Below, piece after piece: positions 1-6,786 of a stretch of DNA of 8,107 bases. Made by a program: the position numbers and the translations under genes. Below the pieces are notes generated by a model that saw only the letters and a list, made by a program, of their open reading frames with translations, had not been told where the DNA came from and did no database searches. The DNA comes from RPQJ01 sp031404015. Its GTDB lineage: Bacteria; Pseudomonadota; Gammaproteobacteria; Steroidobacterales; Steroidobacteraceae. Numbering within the stretch: position 1 is the stretch's first letter; the number at the start of each line of letters is the position of its first letter. The stretch covers positions 1 through 8,107 of the forward strand of contig JANNGT010000167.1 of NCBI GenBank assembly GCA_031404015.1. The letters are read 5' to 3'.

Positions 1-519
1 TGGTTCAGTCATTACGGCTGGACACGCGCTTTGCAGCACCTGAAAAAAGTGCAGGGCCTCGAGCTCCCCGATGCCACGGCCAACCAGCTGGTGCGTGGCT
101 GGGGCGATGACGAGTCCACCGTTTCGCCGTTGTTTCTGGTGCAGTTGTTCCGCGCGGCGGCCAGCGCGACCGGCACGATCATCGAATTCGGGGCCGGCCC
201 ATCGACGGTGGCCATGGCCTGGGCTTGTCGCGATCGACCCGCTTCGGTCATGGCGATCGAGCACGAGCCGGAACGCCGGTACCGTGTGCTGTCTGCGCTG
301 GCACGCTTGTCGCGACGCAGTGGCGACGTGCGACTGGCCACCATTGAAACCCGTGACGGGCTGACCTGGCCGCTACTCGATTTGCGCCTGATCCGACGGC
401 CGATCGCGTTCGTCGTGTGTCACCGGATCGAAGGCATGTGTGACCCCAGGCGGGCCTGGGAGCAGCTGATCAAGCCGTCCCTGCCAGACAGTTGCCCGGT
501 CTACTTCGATCCAGTCTGA
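1..519 (+). CDS. Class I SAM-dependent methyltransferase-like protein, 5' end cut off by the window
   Basis: The frame is open from base 1 to the TGA at 517-519 and gives 172 visible residues. The first possible start is TTG at 31, but coding-like sequence continues upstream to the edge, so the gene probably begins outside the window. Visible residues 59-70 read GTIIEFGAGPST, a glycine-rich nucleotide-binding loop typical of motif I in Rossmann-fold methyltransferases. Residues AIEHEPE, about 20 further on, supply the acidic residue expected at the end of the second strand, which normally contacts the SAM ribose. The C-terminal part (FVVCHRIEG, then ending YFDPV) shows no clear substrate-specifying motif. 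Substrate and pathway are unknown; methyl transfer is inferred from the fold signature only. It is 61 bp upstream of galE on the same strand, but galE appears to have its own promoter, so shared transcription is uncertain. Confidence 0.6.
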   Translation, partial: WFSHYGWTRALQHLKKVQGLELPDATANQLVRGWGDDESTVSPLFLVQLFRAAASATGTIIEFGAGPSTVAMAWACRDRPASVMAIEHEPERRYRVLSALARLSRRSGDVRLATIETRDGLTWPLLDLRLIRRPIAFVVCHRIEGMCDPRRAWEQLIKPSLPDSCPVYFDPV

Positions 520-521
520 GA

Positions 522-533
522 CGCCAAAAGGCG
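522..533 (+). other. Small hairpin after the methyltransferase-like gene
   Basis: CGCC, a loop of AAAA, then GGCG forms a 4-bp stem directly behind the stop codon at 517-519. No T-tract follows, so it does not look like a standard intrinsic terminator. It may only be a weak pause or mRNA end structure. Confidence 0.25.
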
Positions 534-568
534 AACGGAGTCCCAAGTCACGGTCCGTTGCGCCTTGC

Positions 569-574
569 TAGCAT
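569..574 (+). promoter_or_regulatory. Candidate -10 box (TAGCAT) for galE, compatible with a leaderless mRNA
   Basis: TAGCAT ends 6 nt before the galE ATG at 581. Normal sigma-70 spacing would put transcription start on or within one or two bases of that ATG. The 20 bases before the ATG contain no purine-rich Shine-Dalgarno sequence. No good -35 hexamer is visible at the expected distance. The call rests on one hexamer and its spacing. Confidence 0.35.
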
Positions 575-580
575 GGCGTC

Positions 581-1591
581 ATGCCCAACTCATCGATCCT
601 GGTCACCGGCGGCGCCGGCTACATCGGCAGTCACACGGTTCGCCAGCTCGTCGAGCGCGGCGAGCGCGTCGTGGTCCTCGACAACCTCTCCACCGGTTAC
701 CGCAGCGCGGTGCTGGACGTCCCGTTGGTCGTGGGCGATACCGGCGACCGCGACCTGGTCGCGCGCGTCCTGCAGGACCACAAGATCGACACCGTGCTGC
801 ACTTCGCGGCCCACACGATCGTGCCCGAGTCGGTGAGCGATCCGCTCAAGTACTACCGCAACAACACCTGCGCGACGCGCAACCTGCTCGAACAGTGCGC
901 CGCGGCGGGCGTGCGGCGTTTCGTGTTTTCGTCGACGGCGGCGGTGTACGGCATTCCCGCGGAGGGCGTCGCGCGCGAAGACTCCCCGACAGTGCCCATC
1001 AATCCGTACGGCACGTCCAAGCTCATGAGTGAATGGATGCTGCGCGACCTCGCCGCCGCATCGAGCACGCTGCGCTACGTGGCGCTGCGCTATTTCAACG
1101 TGGCCGGCAGCGACACGCAAGGCCGCATCGGTCACAGCGCGCCGACGGCCACGCTGTTGGTGAAGGTGGCTTGCCAGGTCGCGGCGGGTGCGCGTCCGTC
1201 GCTTTCGATCTTCGGCACCGACTACCCGACGCCCGATGGCACCGGCGTGCGCGACTACATCCACGTCGCGGACCTCGCGCGTGCGCACCTGAGTGCGCTC
1301 GATTACCTGGGTCAAGGCGGCGCCTCGACGACGCTGAACTGCGGCTACGGGCACGGTTACAGCGTGCGTGAGGTCCTCCAGATGGTGGAGCGGGTGAACG
1401 GCGGCAAGCCGCTCAACGTCGTCGAGAGTCCGCGTCGCGCGGGCGATCCGCCGTCGCTGGTCGCGCACGCGAAGCGCATCCGCGAGGTGCTCGACTGGGC
1501 ACCGCATTACGACAACCTGGAAACGATCGTCCGCAGCCAGTTGGAATGGGAACACCGTCTGCAACGTGAGCCGTCGCTGACGCGCAACTGA
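581..1591 (+). CDS. galE: UDP-glucose 4-epimerase (GalE/ExoB type)
   Basis: Interconverts UDP-glucose and UDP-galactose in the cytoplasm with tightly bound NAD, feeding galactose use and galactose-containing surface polysaccharides. The 336 residues match the usual length of the family. It is an extended short-chain dehydrogenase/reductase: the NAD loop GGAGYIG is at 10-16, DNLSTG at 34-39, and the catalytic YxxxK is Y143-K147 within NPYGTSK. The SSTAAVYG stretch at 117-124 places T119 where E. coli GalE has catalytic Ser124; threonine is chemically plausible there. FGTDYPTPDGTGVRDYIHV at 211-229 is a strong GalE hallmark. The segment HSAPTATLLVKVACQ at 185-199 replaces the commoner PETHLIP motif and resembles ExoB-like members. 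The ATG at 581 begins directly before the first beta strand, so it is the natural start, although no ribosome binding site precedes it. Related UDP-sugar epimerases acting on GlcNAc or uronic acid forms are possible. Confidence 0.93.
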   Translation: MPNSSILVTGGAGYIGSHTVRQLVERGERVVVLDNLSTGYRSAVLDVPLVVGDTGDRDLVARVLQDHKIDTVLHFAAHTIVPESVSDPLKYYRNNTCATRNLLEQCAAAGVRRFVFSSTAAVYGIPAEGVAREDSPTVPINPYGTSKLMSEWMLRDLAAASSTLRYVALRYFNVAGSDTQGRIGHSAPTATLLVKVACQVAAGARPSLSIFGTDYPTPDGTGVRDYIHVADLARAHLSALDYLGQGGASTTLNCGYGHGYSVREVLQMVERVNGGKPLNVVESPRRAGDPPSLVAHAKRIREVLDWAPHYDNLETIVRSQLEWEHRLQREPSLTRN

Positions 1592-1642
1592 ACCGGTCAA
1601 TCTGAATCGATTGCGAGCGGACGACGGACGCCTTCCTGCCGC

Positions 1643-3937
1643 ATGATATTCTTCGCTTTCCGAACACTTCGCTGCGGTGCCGACTTGACCCTACGCGCTG
1701 ATGGACTTGCGCTCGTTTTTTCGTTGACCCGCGTGCAGCGATGGCTGCGTTTTGCTGGCGTCGCGCTCGCGGCGACATTGATCGCGGCTTGCGGTGGCGG
1801 AGGTGGCGGTGGAAGCGGCGGCGGTTCGACCAATACGCCACCCAACGCGTCATTCACTGCGACCCCATCGACGGGGGCTGCGCCGCTCGCGGTGACCCTC
1901 GATGCATCCGCGTCGACTGATCCCGGCGGCTCGATCGTCACCTATGCGTGGAATTTCGGGGACGGCGGCACGTCGTCATCCAGCGCTGCGACGACCAGCC
2001 GCACGTTCACGAGCAACGGCACCTATACGGTCACGCTGACGGTGACCGATAACCTTGGCGCGACTGGGTCCACGACCCGCACCGTGACCGTGTCGTCGCC
2101 CAACGCGGGGCCGACGGCTGCATTCCAGTTCACACCGACGGGCGGCCCCGCGCCACTGCTGGCGTTTTTCGACGGCTCGGCGTCGAGCGATCCTGAAGGT
2201 CCCATCGCGTTTTACACATGGGACTTCGGTGACGGCACCGACGTCGTCGGGGGCAAGACGCCGACGCACACGTTTGCCGCGGCAGGCACCTACACGGTGC
2301 GTCTCACTGTGCAGGATCCGCAGGGTGCTTCCGCCTCGACGACACAGTCGATCACCGTGACCGCGAGCAGCGGCGGCGGTAATCCCACCGTGAGTGGGCG
2401 CGTCACCTTCGACCGCGTGCCGTTTTCGAGCACCACCTCGCAGGGGCTGAACTACGGCAACACCAATGCGCAGCCTGCGCGCGAAGTGGTGGTGGAACTG
2501 ATCGCAGTGGCCAGCGGCCTTGCACTGGTGTCGACGACCACGGACAGCGACGGCAACTATGCGTTTACGGCACCCAGCGGGGTCAATGTGTTCGTCCGTG
2601 TGAAGGCACAGGCTTTGCGCACGACGACGCCCCGATTCAACATCCGCGTGTTCAACAACACGAACGGCAATGCGTTGTACGTGCTGGACGGCTCGCCATT
2701 TAACACCGGCACCGCCAGCCAGACGAGAAACCTGGGTGCGCCCTCCGGTTGGGGCGGAACGGGCTACACCAGCACGCGCGCAGCGGCGCCGTTTGCGATA
2801 CTCGACACGCTGTACGCGGCGGCAGAGTTCGTGCACGACAACGGCAGCGCCACATTGAACCTGCCAGACCTGGACGTGTACTGGAGCACCCGCAACAACA
2901 CCAACGATGGCGACGTCGCCAATGGTGACATCTCCTCGACGCTGTTCCGGCCGGCCGTGCCGGGGGAACCGCCCGCCGGCATCTACGTGCTGGGCCTGGA
3001 GAACAACGACACGGACGAATACGACCAGCACGTGCTGGCGCACGAGTTCCAGCATTACCTGGAAGATGCGATCAGTCGCTCGGACACGCCGGGAGGCGAC
3101 CACGGCATCGGCGATCGCCTCGACCTGCGCCTCGCCTTCAGTGAAGGTTTTGCGAATGCGTTCTCGGCCATGGTGCTGAACAATCCCGTGTACCGCGATT
3201 CGCTCGGCGCGCAGCAGGGCCAGAGCTTCGGCTTCAACATGGAGAGTAACAGCGCAACACCGGCAGGCTGGTTCAACGAAGGCTCGGTGCATTCCATGGT
3301 CTGGGACCTGTACGACAGCGCCAACGACGCGCCCGATACCGTGCAGATCGGGTACCAGCCGATGTACGACGCGTTGACGGGTACGCTGCGCACGACGCCC
3401 GCGCTGACCAGCATTTATCCGTTCCTGACGTACATCAGGAACCGGCCCGGTGCGCCGACGGCGGCTATCACGGCACTCGCAAGCGGGCAGAACATCAACG
3501 TGACGGATGCATTTGCGACGGGTGAGACCAACAATGGTTCGGTGCCGCAGGCACTGCCGCTCTACACGCCCATCACGCTCAACAACCAGGCGCCCGTCTG
3601 CGGCACCACCACCGCGGGCTCGTACAACAAGATCGGCAACCGGCTGTTCCTGCGGTTCAACCTGGCGACGGCGCGGCTGGTGACGATCCGGGCGCAGTAC
3701 ACGGCAACCGGTTCGACCGCGCCGTTCACCCCGGCGCCGGACCCGGACATCGTGCTGTACAGGAATGGCTTCTTCGACATCGCTGAAACCACTGCGAACG
3801 GTGACGAAATCCTCACTCGCACCTTGGAAACCGGCGAATACGTGATCGAGGTCTACGAGTGGAGCCACATCGATCCGACATACTCGGCTGCACAACGCCG
3901 TGGCAACACGTGCTTCAATGTATCGGTCACGGGCTGA
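1643..3937 (+). CDS. PKD-domain lipoprotein with a gluzincin-type zinc metallopeptidase domain
   Basis: Predicted to be exported and lipid-anchored. Numbering runs from the ATG at 1643 (764 aa). WLRFAGVALAATLIAAC ends in a lipobox with C50 as the lipidated cysteine, followed by a Gly/Ser linker. Two PKD domains follow (about 65-150 and 157-240, each with a W-FGDG core), then a carboxypeptidase-regulatory/CNA-B-like beta domain (about 248-327). The peptidase region has HEFQH at 467-471 (two zinc histidines and the catalytic Glu468) and SEGFANAF at 500-507. E501 is 30 residues after the motif and is the likely third zinc ligand. NEGSVHSMVWDLYD at 545-558 is a probable active-site segment. Residues about 655-764 look like a bacterial pre-peptidase C-terminal (PPC) beta domain. 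The substrate is unknown. The true start is probably TTG 1724 or GTG 1733, giving a compact signal peptide; 1643 is kept as the only ATG. A small lipoprotein gene follows 27 bp later. Confidence 0.85.
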   Translation: MIFFAFRTLRCGADLTLRADGLALVFSLTRVQRWLRFAGVALAATLIAACGGGGGGGSGGGSTNTPPNASFTATPSTGAAPLAVTLDASASTDPGGSIVTYAWNFGDGGTSSSSAATTSRTFTSNGTYTVTLTVTDNLGATGSTTRTVTVSSPNAGPTAAFQFTPTGGPAPLLAFFDGSASSDPEGPIAFYTWDFGDGTDVVGGKTPTHTFAAAGTYTVRLTVQDPQGASASTTQSITVTASSGGGNPTVSGRVTFDRVPFSSTTSQGLNYGNTNAQPAREVVVELIAVASGLALVSTTTDSDGNYAFTAPSGVNVFVRVKAQALRTTTPRFNIRVFNNTNGNALYVLDGSPFNTGTASQTRNLGAPSGWGGTGYTSTRAAAPFAILDTLYAAAEFVHDNGSATLNLPDLDVYWSTRNNTNDGDVANGDISSTLFRPAVPGEPPAGIYVLGLENNDTDEYDQHVLAHEFQHYLEDAISRSDTPGGDHGIGDRLDLRLAFSEGFANAFSAMVLNNPVYRDSLGAQQGQSFGFNMESNSATPAGWFNEGSVHSMVWDLYDSANDAPDTVQIGYQPMYDALTGTLRTTPALTSIYPFLTYIRNRPGAPTAAITALASGQNINVTDAFATGETNNGSVPQALPLYTPITLNNQAPVCGTTTAGSYNKIGNRLFLRFNLATARLVTIRAQYTATGSTAPFTPAPDPDIVLYRNGFFDIAETTANGDEILTRTLETGEYVIEVYEWSHIDPTYSAAQRRGNTCFNVSVTG
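1644..1652 (+). promoter_or_regulatory. Candidate extended -10 promoter (TGATATTCT) before the lipoprotein metallopeptidase
   Basis: TGA followed by TATTCT fits an extended -10 element. It overlaps the first in-frame ATG (1643). If it is used, transcription would start near 1659 and translation would have to begin at a later in-frame codon (TTG 1685, TTG 1724 or GTG 1733). The following bases CTTCGC match those after the bipA -10 box. No convincing -35 hexamer was found. Confidence 0.4.
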
Positions 3938-3954
3938 GGCAGCCCCAGGGCACC

Positions 3955-3959
3955 AGAGG
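3955..3959 (+). promoter_or_regulatory. Ribosome binding site (AGAGG) of the small lipoprotein gene
   Basis: AGAGG lies 5 nt before ATG 3965 and 11 nt before the alternative ATG 3971, so it favours 3965. The gap after the preceding stop is only 27 bp and contains no promoter or terminator, which supports co-transcription with the metallopeptidase gene. Confidence 0.5.
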
Positions 3960-3964
3960 CAGGC

Positions 3965-4618
3965 ATGGGCATGACATCGACTGACAACGGCTCGTTCAGT
4001 GGTTCCTTCGTGCGGCGTTGCACGCTGACGGCGGCGGCTGCGATCGTCGCGGGCGCGCTCGTGGCAGGTTGCGGCGGAAGCGGCGATAAGGAAGCCGAAG
4101 CAGCGGCCGAGGCGGCGGCCGAGCGTGCAAAAGATCAGAGCACCGTGGCAGCGACTCCGCCGGCCAACGCGGACGACAAGCACTCGCGGCTTGCAGAGGC
4201 GGTGGCCGACGGCAAGACGACGGCACCGGTCAACATGAGGTACGACCTGCTCTCGAAGCCGGAACTCGGCCAGCCTTTCGAAGTGGAACTGAGTTTCGAA
4301 ACGCGCCTGCCCGCGGACTCGCTCGACATCGTGCTGACGGAAGCACCGGGCCTGGTGATCGTCGGCAACAAGACCGTCAGCTTCACGCCGGTCGAAGGCG
4401 GGCAGACGTACACGACCAAGGTGCTGGTGCAGGGCGACAAGCCCGGCCTGTATTACGTCGGCATCGTTGCCAACATGGCGACGAAGGTGCAGACGGAAAG
4501 CCGCGCGTTCGCGATTCCCGTGGTGGTGGGCGATGCGCCGGCGGCGCAGAAACCGACGCCGCAAACGGATGCTTCGGGCCAGGCGATCCAGTCGATGCCG
4601 GCGCAGGAACCGAAGTAG
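3965..4618 (+). CDS. Small exported lipoprotein with one beta-sandwich-like domain, function unknown
   Basis: I do not recognise a named family. The 217-residue product has two arginines (17-18), a hydrophobic stretch (21-35) and a lipobox LVAGC with C36 as the predicted lipidated cysteine. Next come a Gly/Ser linker, an Ala/Glu-rich segment (41-56) that may be helical, and a Pro/Ala-rich spacer. Residues about 90-190 alternate hydrophobic and polar residues in a beta-sandwich style (FEVELSFETRL, DIVLTEAPGLVIVG, GLYYVGIVANM), resembling adhesion or chaperone-like Ig folds. Residues 191-217 are a Pro/Gln/Ala tail. There is no catalytic motif and no cysteine after the anchor. The gene sits 27 bp behind the PKD metallopeptidase, so the two are probably co-expressed and may act together at the envelope, which is inference from spacing. 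A hairpin-repeat region starts seven bases after the stop. Confidence 0.8.
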   Translation: MGMTSTDNGSFSGSFVRRCTLTAAAAIVAGALVAGCGGSGDKEAEAAAEAAAERAKDQSTVAATPPANADDKHSRLAEAVADGKTTAPVNMRYDLLSKPELGQPFEVELSFETRLPADSLDIVLTEAPGLVIVGNKTVSFTPVEGGQTYTTKVLVQGDKPGLYYVGIVANMATKVQTESRAFAIPVVVGDAPAAQKPTPQTDASGQAIQSMPAQEPK

Positions 4619-4624
4619 CTTTCT

Positions 4625-4642
4625 CTTCAGCGCGGGTGAGGG
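4625..4642 (+). repeat. Right-half fragment of the hairpin repeat
   Basis: This stretch equals the right end of the full copy that follows (hairpin B distal arm plus the GGTGAGGG tail, compare 4684-4701), but the left hairpin is missing. It begins seven bases after the TAG of the small lipoprotein gene. It looks like the remnant of an older, partly deleted copy or of unequal recombination between copies. Confidence 0.75.
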
Positions 4643-4650
4643 TCGGGCTC

Positions 4651-4701
4651 TTCACCTCTCCCGCTTCAGCGGGAGAGGTCGCGCTTCAGCGCGGGTGAGG
4701 G
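4651..4701 (+). repeat. REP-like paired-hairpin repeat, copy 1
   Basis: Hairpin A: ACCTCTCCCGC (4654-4664), loop TTCA, GCGGGAGAGGT (4669-4679), 11 bp perfect. Hairpin B: CGCGC (4680-4684), loop TTCA, GCGCG (4689-4693). The ends TCACC (4652-4656) and GGTGA (4694-4698) are complementary and can close an outer stem around both hairpins if hairpin A is shortened by 3 bp. Two more copies occur at 6654-6703 and, inverted, at 7174-7223. No T-tract follows, so it is not a typical intrinsic terminator, but such structures can protect mRNA 3' ends or slow polymerase between the lipoprotein unit and bipA. Confidence 0.9.
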
Positions 4702-4705
4702 CAGG

Positions 4706-4721
4706 CTGAAGCGGGAGAGGG
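4706..4721 (-). repeat. Inverted left-half fragment of the hairpin repeat
   Basis: CTGAAGCGGGAGAGG (4706-4720) is the exact reverse complement of 4655-4669 in copy 1. It is a second, inverted remnant of the same repeat family, and it can pair with copy 1 over 15 bp as an alternative to copy 1's own hairpin A. Confidence 0.7.
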
Positions 4722-4767
4722 CACAGAGCCCGTTTCCTGCACTGCAGCAAGCGGAACCCGTTTCGGC

Positions 4768-4773
4768 TATACT
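4768..4773 (+). promoter_or_regulatory. -10 box (TATACT) of the bipA promoter
   Basis: TATACT is one base from the sigma-70 consensus TATAAT and is followed by TCGCGCC, giving a likely transcription start near 4780. That leaves a leader of roughly 24-36 nt before the bipA start codon. No recognisable -35 hexamer lies 16-18 bp upstream. It is the clearest promoter in the window and separates bipA from the lipoprotein genes. Confidence 0.6.
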
Positions 4774-4777
4774 TCGC

Positions 4778-4803
4778 GCCCTTTTTAGGGCCTCTCCGGG
4801 CCC
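4778..4803 (+). other. Two overlapping, mutually exclusive hairpins in the bipA leader
   Basis: GCCCT (4778-4782), loop TTTT, AGGGC (4787-4791) forms one hairpin. GGGCC (4788-4792), loop TCTCCG, GGCCC (4799-4803) forms another. Both use 4788-4791, so only one can exist at a time. The second ends exactly before TTG 4804. Whether this controls bipA is unknown. If transcription starts a few bases after 4778, the first stem is partly lost. Confidence 0.4.
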
Positions 4804-6651
4804 TTGGCGCACCCAGTGTCCTCGAACCCCACGCAATACCTCCGCAACATCGCGATCATCGCGCATGTCGACCACGGCAAGACCACTCTTGTCGACCAGC
4901 TCCTGAAGCAATCCGGCACGTTCGACGCGCGCACCATCGTCCCCGAACGAGTCATGGACTCGAACGCGCTCGAAAAAGAGCGTGGCATCACCATCCTGGC
5001 CAAGAACACGGCCATCAAGTGGAACGAGTACCGCATCAACATCGTCGACACGCCCGGGCACGCTGACTTCGGCGGTGAAGTCGAGCGCGTGCTGTCGATG
5101 GTCGATTCCGTGCTGCTGCTGGTCGACGCCGTCGACGGCCCGATGCCGCAGACACGCTTCGTCACGCAAAAGGCGTTCGCGCACGGCCTGCGCCCGATCG
5201 TCGTCATCAACAAGATCGACCGTCACGAAGCACGCCCGAACTGGGTGCTCGACCAGACGTTCGACCTGTTCGATCGCCTCGGCGCCACCGAGGCGCAGCT
5301 CGACTTCCCGGTCGTTTACGCCTCTGCGATCCAGGGATTTGCAACGTACGATCCGGCCCACCGCGGCGGCGACATGAAGGTGCTGTTCGAGACGATCATC
5401 AAGCACTGCTCGCCCCCGGACGTCGACCCGAACGGTCCGCTGCAGCTGCAGGTGTCGCAGCTCGACTACTCGAGCTACGTCGGCGCGATCGGCATCGGCC
5501 GCATCAAGCGTGGCGTGATCAAGCGTGGCCAGACGGTCACGGTGGTTGATCGCACGGGTCACGCGCGCACCGAGAAGATCTCGCAGGTGCTCGGTTTCCA
5601 TGGCCTGAACCGCATGGAGGTGGATTCCGCGAGCGCGGGCGACATCGTTGCGTTCGCCGGCATCGAGATCCCGGCGGTGTCGGACACGCTGTGCGACCCG
5701 GCCGCGCCCGAGGCGCTGCCGCCGCTGGTGGTGGACGAACCGACGATCGGCATGACGTTCGAGGTCAACACCTCGCCGTTCGCCGGTCGCGAAGGCAAGT
5801 ACCTCACCAGCCGGCAGATCCGCGAGCGACTGTTCCGCGAGGCGCTGACCAACGTTGCGCTGCGCGTCGAGGAAACGGATGACCCGGACAAGTTCCAGGT
5901 CTACGGGCGCGGCGAGCTGCACCTGGGCGTGTTGCTTGAGAACATGCGTCGCGAAGGCTACGAGATCGCCGTCTCGCGCCCGCGAGTCGTGATCAAGGTG
6001 ATCGACGGCGCCAGGAACGAGCCGTACGAAATCCTCGCCGTCGACATCGAGGACTCGAGCCAGGGCGCCGTGATGACTGCACTTGGCAGTCGCGGCGGCC
6101 TGCTGCAGGCAATGCACCCCGACGGCAAGGGCCGCGTGCGTCTCGACTACATCATCCCGGCCCGCGGGTTGATCGGTTTCCAGACCGAGTTCCGCACCAT
6201 GACGTCCGGGCTCGGCTTGCTGTTCCACGTGTTCGATCACTACGCCCCGGTGTCCGATCGTGAGATCGCCAGCCGCCAGAACGGCGTGATGATCTCGAAC
6301 GGGCAGGGCACGGTGCTGGGCTATTCACTCTTCAACCTGCAGGAGCGCGGCAAGCTGATGTGCGCGCACGGTGATGAAGTTTACGAGGGCCAGGTCATCG
6401 GCATGCACAGCCGCGAGAACGACCTCGTCGTGAACCCGCTGAAGGGCAAGAAGCTCACGAACATGCGTGCGGCCGGCAAGGACGAGAACATCGTGCTGGT
6501 GACCCCGATCCGCTACACGCTCGAGCAGGCGATGGAGTTCATCGAGGACGACGAACTCGTGGAGATCACGCCGTCGTCGATCCGTATCCGCAAGCGCGCG
6601 CTGAAGGAACTGGATCGCAAGCGCTCGGGGCGCTCGTCGGAATCCGAGTGA
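4804..6651 (+). CDS. typA: Ribosome-associated translational GTPase BipA/TypA
   Basis: An EF-G-like GTPase that binds the 70S ribosome and, from work on E. coli, assists 50S subunit assembly and growth under cold and other stress. The product from TTG 4804 is 615 aa, near the roughly 607 aa of the E. coli protein. G domain: AHVDHGKT (G1, 20-27), GITI (G2, 61-64), DTPGH (G3, 82-86), NKID (G4, 136-139) and SA at 174-175 (G5). A beta-barrel domain 2 follows (about 205-300), then EF-G-like domains III/V containing YGRGELHLGVLLENMRREGYE, and the BipA-specific C-terminal domain with NMRAAGKDENIVL. All key GTPase motifs are intact. GTG at 4816 would give a start nearer the usual short N-terminus (few residues before LRNIAIIAHVDHGKT) and is equally likely; neither codon has a clear ribosome binding site. 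It has its own promoter and is followed 2 nt after the stop by repeat copy 2. Confidence 0.97.
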   Translation: MAHPVSSNPTQYLRNIAIIAHVDHGKTTLVDQLLKQSGTFDARTIVPERVMDSNALEKERGITILAKNTAIKWNEYRINIVDTPGHADFGGEVERVLSMVDSVLLLVDAVDGPMPQTRFVTQKAFAHGLRPIVVINKIDRHEARPNWVLDQTFDLFDRLGATEAQLDFPVVYASAIQGFATYDPAHRGGDMKVLFETIIKHCSPPDVDPNGPLQLQVSQLDYSSYVGAIGIGRIKRGVIKRGQTVTVVDRTGHARTEKISQVLGFHGLNRMEVDSASAGDIVAFAGIEIPAVSDTLCDPAAPEALPPLVVDEPTIGMTFEVNTSPFAGREGKYLTSRQIRERLFREALTNVALRVEETDDPDKFQVYGRGELHLGVLLENMRREGYEIAVSRPRVVIKVIDGARNEPYEILAVDIEDSSQGAVMTALGSRGGLLQAMHPDGKGRVRLDYIIPARGLIGFQTEFRTMTSGLGLLFHVFDHYAPVSDREIASRQNGVMISNGQGTVLGYSLFNLQERGKLMCAHGDEVYEGQVIGMHSRENDLVVNPLKGKKLTNMRAAGKDENIVLVTPIRYTLEQAMEFIEDDELVEITPSSIRIRKRALKELDRKRSGRSSESE

Positions 6652-6653
6652 TT

Positions 6654-6703
6654 CTCACCTCTCCCACGTCCGTGGGAGAGGTCGCGCATCGCGCGGGTGA
6701 GGG
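6654..6703 (+). repeat. REP-like paired-hairpin repeat, copy 2, directly behind the bipA stop codon
   Basis: Hairpin A: ACCTCTCCCACG (6657-6668), loop TC, CGTGGGAGAGGT (6671-6682). Hairpin B: CGCGC (6683-6687), loop ATC, GCGCG (6691-6695). Outer arms CTCACC (6654-6659) and GGTGAG (6696-6701) are complementary. Compared with copy 1, the top of hairpin A changes on both arms and stays paired (GC/GC becomes ACG/CGT), a compensatory change suggesting the structure itself is maintained. It starts 2 nt after the TGA at 6649-6651. Confidence 0.9.
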
Positions 6704-6786
6704 CCCTCCGTTCCCTCTGATCTCACTTTATTGTGCAAACCAACTAAAAAGGCGTCCTGCGAGACCTCCAAGTCCGCACGCATGCT

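Noticed and set aside
590..1600. A 336-codon open frame on the - strand
   Set aside because: It mirrors galE almost base for base and has an Arg/His/Val-rich composition without motifs.
1794..1826. The Gly/Ser-coding run after the lipobox as a DNA regulatory repeat
   Set aside because: It encodes the GGGGGGGSGGGS linker common after the lipid-anchored cysteine, so coding explains it.
1976..4564. An 862-codon open frame on the - strand
   Set aside because: It lies opposite both lipoprotein genes, is Arg/His/Val-rich and has no domain signature. It is a by-product of GC-rich codon use in the real genes, which have signal peptides and clear domains.
4651..4701. CRISPR array or intrinsic terminator at the hairpin repeats
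   Set aside because: Copies are not evenly spaced with unique spacers, and no T-tract follows any of the stems.
4666..6240. A 524-codon open frame on the - strand
   Set aside because: It is antisense to bipA, whose motifs are unmistakable. The composition is typical of a mirror frame.
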